Position numbers and translations under genes: made by a program
The notes under the pieces: generated by a model
Seen by the model: the letters and a program-made list of their open reading frames with translations, nothing else
Told to the model about the DNA's origin: nothing
Databases searched by the model: none
Shown: piece by piece, positions 13,901-28,500 of the stretch
Numbering within the stretch: position 1 is the stretch's first letter
Layout of the letters: every line of letters starts with the position of its first letter
From: Atrina japonica
Lineage: Eukaryota > Mollusca > Bivalvia > Pterioida > Pinnidae
Direction of reading: 5' to 3'
DNA length: 64,000 nucleotides
Assembly (NCBI GenBank): GCA_030159075.1
Contig: BROG01000942.1
Span: forward strand, 144,259 to 208,258

Positions 13901-16725
13901 GGATATCTGGAAGTGATACGGGTGGTCCCATGAACTTCCAGATATTGAGATTCCACTGTATTCAGTAACTAGATGATGATTTGGACATTAATACATCAAG
14001 TTAAATCAATGTAGATAATCAGAATGTTTAAAATTGCAATATGATCCTGTGTCAAGGCTTCTATAACATCTATCTATGTACCCTCTGTACTGTAAGGGTT
14101 ATGATTGAGAGTATGATCAGGGCTTCTATAACATGTCTCCTCTGTACTGTAAGGGTTATGATTGAGAGTATGATCAGGGCTTCTATAACATGTCTCCTCT
14201 GTACTGTAAGGGTTATGATTGAGAGTATGATCAGGGCTTCTATAACATGTCTCCTCTGTACTGTAAGGGTTATGATTGAGAGTATGATCAGGGCTTCTAT
14301 AACATGTCTCCTCTGTACTGTAAGGGTTATGATTGAGAGTGTGATCAGGACTTCTATAACATGTCTCCTCTATACTGTAAGGGTTATGATTGAGAGTATG
14401 ATCAGGGCTTCTATAACATGTCTCCTCTGTACTGTAAGGGTTATGATTTAGAGTATGATCAGGGCTTCTATAACATGTCTCCTCTGTACTGTAAGGGTTA
14501 TGGTTGAGAGTATGATCAGGGCTTCTATAACATGTCTCCTCTGTACTGTAAGGGTTATGGTTGAGAGTATGATCAGGGCTTCTATAACATGTCTCCTCTG
14601 CACTGTAAGGGTTATGATTTAGAGTATGATCAGGGCTTCTATAACATGTCTCCTCTGCACTGTAAGGGTTATGGTTGAGAGTATGATCAGGGCTTCTATA
14701 ACATGTCTCCTCTGTACTGTAAGGGTTATGGTTGAGAGTATGATCAGGGCTTCTATAACATGTCTCCTCTGTACTGTAAGGGTTATGATTTAGAGTATGA
14801 TCAGGGCTTCTATAACATGTCTCCTCTGTACTGTAAGGGTTATGGTTGAGAGTATGATCAGGGCTTCTATAACATGTCTCCTCTGTACTGTAAGGGTTAT
14901 GGTTGAGAGTATGATCAGGGCTTCTATAACATGTCTCCTCTGTACTGTAAGGGTTATGGTTGAGAGTATGATCAGGACTTCTATAACATGTCTCCTCTGT
15001 ACTGTAAGGGTTATGATTGAGAGTATGATCAGGGCTTCTATAACATGTCTCCTCTGTACTGTAAGGGTTATGGTTGAGAGTATGATCAGGGCTTCTATAA
15101 CATGTCTCCTCTGTACTGTAAGGGTTATGGTTGAGAGTATGATCAGGGCTTCTATAACATGTCTCCTCTGTACTGTAAGGGTTATGGTTGAGAGTATGAT
15201 CAGGGCTTCTATAACATGTCTCCTCTGTACTGTAAGGGTTATGGTTGAGAGTATGATCAGGGCTTCTATAACATGTCTCCTCTGTACTGTAAGGGTTATG
15301 GTTGAGAGTATGATCAGGGCTTCTATAACATGTCTCCTCTGTACTGTAAGGGTTATGGTTGAGAGTATGATCAGGGCTTCTATAACATGTCTCTCCTCTG
15401 TACTGTAAGGGTTATGGTTGAGAGTATGATCAGGGCTTCTATAACATGTCTCCTCTGTACTGTAAAGGGTTATGGTTGAGAGTATGATCAGGACTTCTAT
15501 AACATGTCTCCTCTGTACTGTAAGGGTTATGATTTAGAGTATGATCAGGGCTTCTATAACATGTCTCCTCTCCTCTGTACTGTAAGGGTTATAACATGGT
15601 ACTGAGAGTATGATCAGGGCTTCTATAACATGTCTCCTCTGTACTGTAAGGGTTATGGTTGAGAGTATGATCAGGGCTTCTATAACATGTCTCCTCTGTA
15701 CTGTAAGGGTTATGAATTAGAGTATGATCAGGGCTTCTATAACATGTCTCCTCTGTACTGTAAGGGTTATGATTGAGAGTATGATCAGGACTTCTATAAC
15801 ATGTCTCCTCTGTACTGTAAGGGTTATGATTGAGAGTATGATCAGGACTTCTATAACATGTCTCCTCTGTACTGTAAGGGTTATGATTTAGAGTATGATC
15901 AGGACTTCTATAACATGTCTCCTCTATACTGTAAGGGTTATGATTTAGAGTATGATCAGGACTTCTATAACATGTCTCCTCTGTACTGTAAGGGTTATGA
16001 TTGAGAGTATGATCAGGACTTCTATAACATGTCTCCTCTGTACTGTAAGGGTTATGATTTAGAGTATGATCAGTACTTCTATAACATGTCTCCTCTATAC
16101 TGTAAGGGTTATGATTTAGAGTATGATCAGGACTTCTATAACATGTCTCCTCTGTACTGTAAGGGTTATGATTTAGAGTATGATCAGGGCTTCTATAACA
16201 TGTCTCCTCTGTACTGTAAGGGTTATGATTTAGAGTATGATCAGGACTTCTATAACATGTCTCCTCTGTACTGTAAGGGTTATGGTTGAGAGTATGATCA
16301 GGGCTTCTATAACATGTCTCCTCTGTACTGTAAGGGTTATGATTTAGAGTATGATCAGGACTTCTATAACATGTCTCCTCTGTACTGTAAGGGTTATGAT
16401 TTAGAGTATTACAGTAGTCCCCCTCTTGAGAGGCCACCCCACTTGCAGCCAAAAAGTGGCCTTTCAAATGGGGTGGCCTCTCAAAAGAAACTAATCAAAA
16501 TTCAAAATGGCCAAATAAATTGTCGTCTGACATAGTTGTGTACAGTTGTACATGTACATGTACAGATTTTACATAATGTATTTTTAAGCTTTGTGATTTT
16601 AGGTTTCCACAGTTTTTTGTTTTATTATTTATAAAGCTATGTTCATATTCAAACACATTTTATGGAAATAAATAACACAAATGTATTTATTAAGACAGTT
16701 TTTTTATCTAAAGTGCAATATATTT

Positions 16726-16771
<46 letters not shown>

Positions 16772-19700
16772 GGTTTAAAGAATGATCCTATGTTTGACTG
16801 CTTTTTGTTGACCATAGCTTTCAACTTTTCCTTTTGGAGGATTTCCTTAGCCTTACTCATTATATCAAGTAGTTCACTATTGTTCTTTTGTAATGCATAA
16901 TCCATAACACCAGTGGCATATTCCCATGCAGTACCTAAGGTAACATTGGATTTTTCAGTCTCTTCACTATCTGATCCTGATTCAGAGCATTCTACAACTT
17001 CATCACGTGTATAAGCCAAAAGTTCATCACATGGTTCATCATGCTCCATATTAATGTCTTTTTCTGTTGCCAAGGAATTGTCCATTTCCACAAAGTCACG
17101 CATAGTAATCCCAGAAGGTCTTCCTCATCCCAATCATCTTCTGATTCATCAATAGGCACAGCTGAAATAAAATTGTACAAAAAATTACTTTTAAAGTTTA
17201 ATTGTCATATATGTATTATATGATGTTAGTTCTATTGTTTAAATTATCAAAAAATTATGGTTTAATTCTTAAAATGTTAAATCAATTGTCAGAGTTTCTT
17301 TGTTTAATTAACAAAGCAATTTATATACATTCCATCAGGTTAAGTCCATTGTGTACTATATATGTACCTGTAAACAATTATGAGTTAATTATACTGACCA
17401 GGTAGGTAGATATATTGCCCCAGGTCAATTAAACAGGTGTCATATTTGAATCAACAGACTGTTACATTGTGTATACAATTACCTTACCACAGCAAATTAA
17501 AAGAATCAAGCCCAAATTAACACTGGACAAAGAGATTACAGAATGTGAAGATAAGCTGTAGATAAATAAACAGTACACTTACCTAAGTTTTCTGTATCAA
17601 AGCCACACTTTCTAAAACACTTCTGTATTGTGTCTTCAGATACAGTATCCCAGGCAGAAATGAGCCATTGAATAGCATCCAGGACTGTCACTTGTCGTGA
17701 TATTTCTGAGGCAGTTGAAACGTCCTCCATTAAAAACAACACTTGACGCAGCAGTTTTTTCCTGTAGATCATTTTAACATTTTGAATAATTCCAGCATCC
17801 ATGGGTTGTAGTTTTGAAGTTGTGTTAGGTGGGAAAAACTTCAGCTTCACATGACTCAATTCAATTGCTGGATGTGACGAGCAGTTGTCCACAAATAATA
17901 AAATCTTTCTATCCTGTAATCTCATCATGTTGTTGAGTCGCTTTAGAAATGAACTGAATATAGATGTGGTCATCCAGGCTTTCCTATTACTCTCATAAAC
18001 AACTCTCAAATTAGTTTTATGATATCCTTTGAAACTTCGTGGATTCTGAGATTTTCCTATTACAACTGGCTTTATTTTTTCACCTGTAGCACTGGCAGTC
18101 AATAAAACTGTAATGCGCTCTTTAGATTTTTTCCCACCATTACAACTTTCATTTTTTTGCACAAGACTTCTGTTCGGCAATGACCTATAGAATAAGCCTG
18201 TTTCGTCACAATTGAAAATATTTCTTAATTCGTATCCTTCACAAATACCATGTAGTCTTTGTGTCCAGTCTTGTACAACTTCATTATCCACCTCATTTCC
18301 CTCGCCACTTAACACTGAACACTTAATGTTGTGTCTTTGAGTAAATCTACTCAGCCATCCATTGCTTGCTGTGAAATTGTCGTAATTTAGTTCTGCTGAC
18401 AGTAAAATTGCCTTTTCTTGGATTAATCGGCCACTAACTGGGATATTTTTAGCTCTAGCTTCACAAAACCATTCATAAACTTTCTCATTTAAGTCAGGAT
18501 ATAGTTGCCGTTTTGCCTTCAGCAGACGTCTACTGGCATCTAGAGTTCCACTCTCCCATGTACTTAAGATATTTCCCTTGTCTTTCACAATGTTGTTGAT
18601 TTGAGTTTTACCGACCTCAAACTCTGCTGCTAGCTTCCTTGAACTTTCACCTTTTTCACTCAGTTTGATAACCTTAACTTTATCTTCAAGCGTCAATACT
18701 TTTCGCTTCTTTACAGCCGCCATTTTGGTTGTCAGTAATGAAGTGATGATACATCAAATTACCGGAAAGACCCCCAATTACCGGAACGGCCATGTAAAAA
18801 ACCGAATCGACCCAGTGGGAACCGTTACGGCACTATTATCGGTGCTACTACTCGATAATTTTGCATGGTTTTGATAATTTCTCCACTTTGAAATATATTT
18901 CAATATATTTTATGTACAGTTACACTAGTAACAAAAGAATATATTACACTTGAATGACTTGATTTTTTTCTAATTAGAACTGTCAAATATTATATATTTT
19001 ATCATAAATATTAATAAAATTATATTATTTCAGAATATTTATGACATATTGGTCAATTTCAAGGACCGTTTTGGTGCCGATTTGTTTTTTTCATGGCCGT
19101 TCCGGTTACCGTTGGCCGTTTCAGTTATTTTGTGTAACCCGTAATGAACTTCCGTGTCAATACAGACTACTTCCGGTTTTTTGGACTTAAACATTTTGGC
19201 CGTTTTAGAGGGGGAAATCTCAACTTTTAACAATGAAACTGTGGCCGCTGGACGCGTTGAAGGGGTGGCCTTCTAAAAGGGGTAATTTTGTTCAGAAATA
19301 AGTTAATGCAAGCAATATTCGGCCGGGAGAAAGGGGTGGCCTCTCAAGAGAGTGGCCGTTTCACATGGGGACTACTGTATCAGGGCTTCTGTGACATGTT
19401 TCATCTATACTGTAAGGGTTATGATTGAGAGTATGATCAGGACTTCTATAACATGTCTCCTCTGTACTGTAAGGGTTATGATTGAGAGTATGATCAGGAC
19501 TTCTATAACATGTCTCCTCTATACTGTAAGGGTTATGATTTAGAGTATGATCAGGGCTTCTATAACATGTATCCTCTGTACTGTAAGGGTTATGGTTGAG
19601 AGTATGATCAGGCTTCTATAACATGTCTCCTCTGTACTGTAAGGGTTATGATTTAGAGTATTATCAGGGCTTCTGTGACATGTTTCATCTATACTGTAAG

Positions 19701-22700
19701 GGTTATGATTTAGAGTATTATCAGGGCTTCTGTAACATGTCTCCTCTATACTGTAAGGGTTATGATTGAGAGTGTGATCAGGACTTCTATAACATGTATC
19801 CTCTGTACTGTAAGGGTTATGATTTAGAGTATGATCAGGGCTTCTATAACATGTATCCTCTGTACTGTAAGGGTTATGGTTGAGAGTATGATCAGGCTTC
19901 TATAACATGTCTCCTCTGTACTGTAAGGGTTATGATTTAGAGTATTATCAGGGCTTCTGTGACATGTTTCATCTATACTGTAAGGGTTATGATTGAGAGT
20001 ATGATCAGGACTTCTATAAAATGTCTCCTCTGTACTGTAAGGGTTATGATTGAGAGTATGATCAGGACTTCTATAACATGTCTCCTCTGTACTGTAAGGG
20101 TTATGATTGAGAGTATGATCAGGGGTTCTATAACATGTCTCCTCTGTACTGTAAGGGTTATGATTGAGAGTATGATCAGGGGTTCTATAACATGTCTCCT
20201 CTGTACTGTAAGGGTTATGATTGAGAGTATGATCAGGGGTTCTATAACATGTCTCCTCTGTACTGTAAGGGTTATGATTGAGAGTATGATCAGGACTTCT
20301 ATAACATGTCTCCTCTGTACTGTAAGGGTTATGATTGAGAGTATGATCAGGGCTTCTATAACATGTCTCCTCTGTACTGTAAGGGTTATGATTGAGAGTA
20401 TGATCAGGGCTTCTATAACATGTCTCCTCTGTACTGTAAGGGTTATGATTGAGAGTATGATCAGGGCTTCTATAACATGTCTCCTCTGTACTGTAAGGGT
20501 TATGATTGAGAGTATGATCAGGGCTTCTATAACATGTCTCCTCTGTACTGTAAGGGTTATGATTGAGAGTATGATCAGGGCTTCTATAACATGTCTCCTC
20601 TGTACTGTAAGGGTTATGATTGAGAGTATGATCAGGACTTCTATAACATGTCTCCTCTGTACTGTAAGGGTTATGATTGAGAGTATGATCAGGGCTTCTG
20701 TAACATGTCTCCTCTATACTGTAAGGATTATGTTTGACAGTATGATCAGGACTTCTATAACATGTATCCTCTGTACTGTAAGGGTTATGGTTGAGAGTAT
20801 GATCAGGACTTCTATAACATGTCTCATCTGTACTGTTAGGGTTATGATTGAGAGTATGATCAGGGCTTCTATAACATGTCTCCTCTGTACTGTAAGGGTT
20901 ATGGTTGAGAGTATGATCAGGGCTTCTATAACATGTATCCTCTGTACTGTAAGGGTTATGGTTGAGAGTATGATCAGGACTTCTATAACATGTATCCTCT
21001 GTACTGTAAGGGTTATGATTGAGAGTATGATCAGGGCTTCTATAACATGTATCCTCTATACTGTAAGGGTTATGATTAAGATTATTATCAGGGCTTCTGT
21101 AACATGTATCCTCTATACTGTAAGGATTATGATTGAGAGTATGATCAGGGCTTCTATAACATGTATCCTCTATACTGTAAGGGTTATGATTAAGAGTATT
21201 ATCAGGGCTTCTATAAACTGTATCCTCTATACTGTAAGGGTTATGACTGAGAGTATGATCAGGGCTTATGTGACATGTTTCATCTATACTGTAAGGGTTA
21301 TGATTAAGAGTATTATCAGGGCTTCTGTAACATGTATCCTCTATACTGTAAGGATTATGATTGAGAGTATGATCAGGACTTTTTTATAACATGTCTCCTC
21401 TGTACTGTAAGGGTTCTGATTGAGAGTATGATCAGGACTTCTATAACATGTACAATGTATCCTCTATACTGTAATGGATATAATTGAGTGTGATCAGGAC
21501 TTCTGTGACATGTTTCATCTATACTGTAAGGATTATGATTGAGAGTATGATCAGGGCTTCTGTAACATGTATCCTCTGTACTGTAAGGGTTATGGTTGAG
21601 AGTATGATCAGGGCCCGAAGTCACCAAATTTACTCAGTACTCAGGCTCAACTAACTTTTTATGATTTTAAAGTAAACATATGCAAAAATTATTCTATAAC
21701 TGGACATGTTTATATATTGATGGCATACAATTGTAAATAATTCTAATTTTTTGTTTGAGTGTATAATCCTTGGTTCTTGAGGTCTTTTCATACTTGTCAT
21801 TTTCATTCATTTTTATATGATTTTGTTAATTATTTACCCTTGTGTTCATAATGATGCATTTATTTTATGTGTTTTACTTGTATATAGGTTAAGAAATACT
21901 TCTGTGAAAGAATTTTGCTGGTTTTTTATTTTTAGAATTTTTAGTTCACATGATTGCTCATGTTAGCTATTGCAATTGCTCTTCGTCCGTTGATGTTTGT
22001 CAGGCGTTAAACATGAGACATTTTTAACTTCTTCTTAAGAACCACTGAACCAATTGCCTACAAACTTGGTATACATGTTCCTTATGATGTCCTGACCAAG
22101 TGGTGTTATTTTATGGCCGATCAGAAGTCCAAGATGGCCACCCGGGCATCTGATATGCTGAGACATTTTCAACTTCTTCTTAAGAACCACTGAACCAATT
22201 GCCTTCAAACTTGGTACACATGTTCCTTATGATGTTCTAACCAAGTGTTGTTGTTTTCTAGGCTGATCTGAAATCCAAGATGACCGCCCTGGAATATGAT
22301 TGGCTTAGACTTTTCAACTTTTCCTTAAAGCTGAACTAGGATCATAAAAAGCTTTTGATTTTTGAATAAAAAAAATGTGTGTTGAAAAAAATAATTTTTT
22401 CGAAACATTCCCACTTCATCTCTCCATACAGCAAACATTTTTGTAATTGTTTCTCTGTAAAATTAAGTCCCACAGCAGATATAAAAGGCTGATTATTTTT
22501 AACGGTCGTCATTGTATATCTGTGCTCGTGAAGTCACAGAGGCTGAATAAAACTCATGGACTTAGTCTTACCTGTACTTTTCAACGAAAATAAACATCTG
22601 TGCCTCAAGTGAGCTTTTCTTCAACGTACAATCAGCAGCAAACAGAATGAATATTTCATCCATAATAAATCCAAAATTTATTCCATAACACTAAATATAA

Positions 22701-25480
22701 AGCACCTTCCAAAACAAAAACAAAGCGATATGCTTCCTACTGTCATTGATTCAACTTCTAGACTTTCAGAACACTTCTCTGTTTACCGAAAGAAGAAACG
22801 TGGCTCAACGGCTGAATGACAGCAGGAAGCAGACGGCTTTGTTTTTGCTTGGAAGGTGCTTGATATTTAGTGCAATGGAATAAATTTTGGATTTATTATG
22901 GATGTAATGTTCATTTTCTGTTTGTTGCTGTTCGTACGTTGCAGAAATTAAACTCTACTTCAAGCACAGATAGTTTTCGTTGAAAAGTACAGGTAAGACT
23001 AAGTCTGTGAGTTTTATTCAGCCTCTGGGACTTTGCATGTTTCACGTTGCGAGTACAGATATACAATGACGACAGTTATAACTAATCGGCCTTTTATACC
23101 TGCATTGGGACTTGATTTTCCGGAGAAACAACTACAAACTACAAAAAATGTCTGCTGTATGGGGAGATGAAATGGGAATGTTAAAATTTTTTTTCAACAC
23201 TTTTTTTTTTTTCATTAAAATTCCAAAAGCTTTTTATGATCCTAGTTCAGCTGTAAGAACTACTGAACCAATTGCCTTCAAACTTGGTACACATGTTCCT
23301 TATAATGTCCTGACCAAGTTTTTTTTTTTGGGGGGGGGGCAGTCTGAAAATGCAAGATAGCCGCTCTGGCATCTGATTGGCCTAGACATTTTCAACTTCT
23401 TATCAAGGACCACTGAACCAGTTGCCTTCAAACTTGGTACACATATTGCTTTCCTGAACAAGTGTTGTTTTTCAGGCTGACCTGAAAAACCAAGATGGCC
23501 ATTCTGGCCTCTGATTGCCTGGGATGTTTTCTACTAAATCTTAAGAACCACTGAACCAACTCAACCAGAACACCTTAATTAAAGACATATTGCTCTTTGC
23601 CAAAATATTGATTGTCCACACTGTCATCATTACAATGAAATATATATTAATCACATGAAGATCCTGTGAACTGGATGAACTTCAGGATGTAGAACCCCTT
23701 ATTTACACAATTATAACACTTTGTTAAAGTTTTGTGATGGCCTCTCTACGAGGTTTCATCATTAACTTTTGTAATTCAGTATTGATCACATTACAATGTG
23801 CAATGCCCACAATCTATGGTCTGCAACCCCTTGTTTGCAGAGTTATGGCCCATAATTGAAAATATGAAAATCCACAAAAGACACCAACCCTTCTGATTAG
23901 CATAACGTTAACAAGAAGTGTCATTGTTTGCACAGATCATATTCATTCCAACATTACCACCATTGCTTAATTCTCTTTAGTTCTATAGTATTTAAATTTT
24001 TATCCAGACATCTTGTGCATTTGATTTCTAACATGCTACAAATTATCCTCATGAAGTCCCTACCATGTGCTGCTAATTATGCTGCTCAAACCTATGAAAA
24101 GCTCAGATATTACCTCCTGCAAAAAAAAGGGAGGAGGGTATAATTTTATCACATGGTTAGCTTGTTCTTGGAAATCAAGGAAGGCAATTTGACAAAACTT
24201 TACAAGAAGCCAGTACACACAGTCCTCTACCAATATGTGTTTTTGGCCAGATCAACCTAAATATTCTTCTTGGTCTTCTTTCCACATTTGTAGTTGATTC
24301 TCAGGTTAGTGAATTAGGGCAAGTTGGGTCTCTTTTTAAAAATCTATTTTACAATTTATTTTTATTTACCAGGTCAAGAAACAAGTGTATGATTTATTAG
24401 ATATTCCAGATGACCAGCTCACCCCAGACCAGTTGTCTTCCAAGAAACGACAAAAGATGTTAAAAAGTGCGAGGGAGGGACGTTTGAAAGCACAAGCACT
24501 ACAGAGAGAGAAACAACAAAAGGTTTCCATTGATCTAAAATTATTGCTTATATCATTGGTGTAGCTTCCATTGAGGCAGACGAAGTGGTTGCCTTGGTAA
24601 AAAAAAAGTAAATTGTGTGAATGTTGAAATAAAACCATTATAACATCTTTATTTTTTGTGACATTCATATAAAATTTGGCAAAAAAATTTGGTATCTTTT
24701 ATTCTGAAATTGTGGTCACCTTGAAGGGAGGGGCCACCCCCATAGCCCCCTGCCAACTTCAATTTATATGACATGTATAAAGCCATTATACATAGTTAAA
24801 TAATGATCATATCATGGAGGTGGCTTTTTATTAAAGGTTTCTTTTTCAAAGTGCTGTATACCGGAACTTCAAACTATGTACAATGCTTGTATAATGGTTG
24901 AATACATATTGAAGTAATGCACCATCTTCTGTGGATTCAATCTGAACATTTTAATAGAATTTCTGGAATGAAACTTAGGTCAAAGGCTATCCTCACTTTT
25001 CATGATTAAAATGCCAATTTTTCTTAAAACCCATCAATGTTTTGTGTAGACATATGTATTTAACAGTTATAGATTGATGTGATTATCTTGGCAAAGTTTC
25101 ATGGGCATCTAATGAAAGGTCATTGGAGGACTGAAAATGTCAATTTTCTCCAAAACTATCAACTTTTTGTTAAGGCATATGTATTTGAAAGTTGTAGGGA
25201 CTGATGAGAATTTTATGTGGTTAGTCAATTGCTACAAGCTTGTCAGAGTAGGGTATCATTTTGTAAGCAACCTCAGTGAATCTTGTATATGAAACCCCCA
25301 TTGGGACACTTCAAAATCAGTCTTTATAGGAAGGTGGTCTTTATATAGAGGTTGATTTGTACACAAATGGTAGGCTACTATTGGGGACAGGTGAGCTATG
25401 TTGGTCTTTGTGACCAGGTGGTCTTTATACACAGGTGGTTGCTAAAGCAGGTATTACTGTGCTACTTATGTGTGTGTGTG

Positions 25481-25563
<83 letters not shown>

Positions 25564-28500
25564 AATATATATTTAGATTACCCCATCTTAATCATATTCC
25601 AAAAAAAAATTATGTTGATTATGCCCATCAAGCATAAAAGCCATGGCTGAAAATATTATAAGAATGACTTTAAAATGATCAGAGCACAAAGATCTATAAT
25701 ACACATAGTTTGGCTGAAATCTGAAATCACTGAAGGGATTTTGACGAAACTTGACAGGAAGCAATTGTTCAAAGTTCTTAACCAAGTTTGTAGTTTTCAG
25801 CCAGATTGGCCCAGGGGTGGATCCAGGGTGGGACAGAATAGGTCCCAAAAGGTACTTCTCTTTAAAAATTTTCTTCTCCTAAACTGCTGCATAAATTTTG
25901 CTGAAATGTAATTTTTAGATATTTTTATGAATTTATGAATTTTTTAAAACTGCAATATTTATGTTTCTTGGCCAGATCAGCCTACATGTACATGTACATA
26001 TTCTTCTTGGTCCACATTTTAAGATGGTTCTCAAGTGAGCGATTAAGGTCTTCTTGGGCCTCTTGTTTTTTTTCGACCATTGAAAAGTATAGTGAATGAA
26101 GTGAAAATATAAGAGACAAAACTGTTCAGCTCACAGTATATCTCTCAGTATATTTGTGGGTGAGATTTTAGTTCAGATAATTATATTTCAAAATGATGTT
26201 TTTAGACATTCCTTCTCTCATTATAAATGTGGGTGTTGCCAGATGTTGATTGGGCCAACAGGTGAGCTATGTTGTTCTCTGACAACTTTTGTTACATTTA
26301 CTTGTAATATGATTTATCCTATTGATGTATACTCAAACTTTGTATTTGTTTTAATCAGGAACTAGAAGAAGAGAAGAAGCTAGAGCATAAAAGACTCACT
26401 GATTTTAATGGCTGGCTTCAGGAAGTTAGACAGACTCGACAGGTTATCTTTAATTCAATATACAGTTCATCCCCATATACCACCACCTTTTGTTTTCCTT
26501 AATTTGGGTGCTATAACGGGTTTGGCAATAAATTGAGGATTACTATTTTTGACTGAGGTGGTCATTTTTATGTTTTTAATCCATGTTGTACATATACTGT
26601 TTACAACTCACTTCCATAAAATGTGATATTTTGGTAGTTGTTTATGTTTGGACAATTTTCCCAACCTATTAATGTGGTCAAAATTAAACCATCCAAAATA
26701 TTTACATGTTTGATAGCCACAAAATCTGGATCTGTTTCTAACACCAACCCAGAAACATTTCTAATATTAACTTTCATCGTTTTTTTTGTTTGAAATAAAT
26801 CCTTGACAGGTCAGAATACAAAGGCTTTAGGTTTATATCTCTCATCTACTCATAGTTGTATATAGATAATTGCTGTGTAAACACATGACGTGATGATTTT
26901 TTCCTACTATCACAGAAGTGAGATTTCAAAATTGTAACACTCGTAAGCTGGTCCCCGACTACGACACTTTGTACATACAACTGATACCACTTTATGACAT
27001 GCGATGTTTGAGTTATTTCCCCTCGTGATATGAAGTAAACAAGTGACCGTTGGCTAACAGTTTTGTTCACACCTGTTTATTCACCTGGTCTGGCATTATG
27101 GTCAAGGGATATAACATGTATAAATGACCAATTGTACCAGAGAATCAATGGCGAAATGGCAGTATGTGGGTTTGGAATTATAACAGGGGAATTATATGGA
27201 GGGAAATTTGTTCTTTAAGAAATAGTGTTGGTATGCAAGTTTGGTGTTGTAATGAAGGGTGGATGCATGGCATTTAAAAACTCTTGGCATATTTGAAATT
27301 TAAAAAAAATAAGTCAGTGGCTTAGAAGGTGAATGACCTGGTGACCAGGTGGTAGCCTGTCTAGCATGACCTTGAAACCCTTTAAGTGTGACACTTATGC
27401 TATATGTGAAGGGAGTTTATTCCACTGCCTGATGGTCTGTGAGTAAAATGATTTCCTGTATGTGTCTTTGGATGCTGCTATTTCCCTGAATTTATTGGAG
27501 TTTGATCGATGTTATGATCAATAGTCACACTAAGGTAATGTCGTTTATTGAAGGGACCACAGACCCATGTATACAGTTATTGCCCTATGTGTATGGAGAG
27601 TAACCAGTAATCTTGCCTACTTTTTAGCTAGAATAATGAAAATTGATGTGTAAATTAGTCACACTAAGGCGATTTGCTGTGTAAGGACCCGCAAATCCTT
27701 ATTTAGTGTTTACATTGGAAAATCTAACATGTTTTTTCTTTATCCCTGATGTTTTCATAAACATCATTATTTGTTTTCTTCATAAAGCAATTTTTAAATA
27801 ATCATGACATTTATTTCACTAGTATGTTTCAATCTCAATTTTTAAAATTATATTATCCAATACTATTTACAAAACCAAAACATCAATAAACACATAAAGC
27901 TAATATTCCAAAGAGACCATCTGGTGGTTAGAATAACAAATGCATGTGTAAAATTGCAACAAAGTTATTTTTTGTTCGCCATATTTTGAGCACTGCAAAT
28001 TAACTTTCAGTAATTTTTTACGAAGATTATTGAGAGACCAATAAACACATGCTATTTGCAGTTAATACACATTCTATTTTTATTACCCTTTGCGTTTATT
28101 TTCATACATCATCATTTCATACCTAAATTAGGCAAAGTTTGTCTTTTTCATCATTTCAAAACATTTGTTTCTGAAAGGGTCCATGTGACGAGTATATTTG
28201 GTGATCTTGACCCTTTTATAACTGGTCCCATCGTATTCTTTGCTTTATCATTCTTGACACATATGATCATGAACTGCCCAACTCCACCGGACATGGCGGC
28301 ATGATTGTAAAACATGAGGTACGCATATATTGTTTTGATATTGTCAATGTCAGCATTGAGGGTCAGGGTTTTCCTTGGGATTTTCAAATGGGGAGTCCAT
28401 GGACTCCCACAACTACAAAATTAGGAGTCTATTTGGTAATTTAGGAGTCCATTTAAAGTCCACTTCAATTCGGCCTGAATTAAACTGAATGTCAAATGTG

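Larger units (their letters stand above)
16412..19377 (-). mobile_element. pogo/Tigger-like DNA transposon (2966 bp)
   Basis: The ends 'cagtagtcccc' and 'ggggactactg' are inverted repeats, with longer imperfect similarity inward ('ctcttgagaggccacccc'). Both are flanked by TA (16410-16411 and 19378-19379), the target duplication of Tc1/mariner/pogo elements. It interrupts the 57-bp minisatellite; joining the flanks across one TA gives 'gagtattatcagggcttctg', a variant present elsewhere in the array. It encodes a CENP-B-type transposase on the minus strand in two exons. Confidence 0.95.

Noticed and set aside
14041..16467. 136-292 codon periodic frames on both strands
   Set aside because: Product of the 57-bp repeat length; the same DNA is open on both strands and lies in an ACTR5 intron.
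19959..21389. 476-codon periodic frame
   Set aside because: Same minisatellite as above, second part.
14046..21615. CRISPR-like array
   Set aside because: Units are contiguous with no unique spacers, and the DNA is from an animal.
25352..25650. Ile-Tyr repeat frames
   Set aside because: (AT)n microsatellite.
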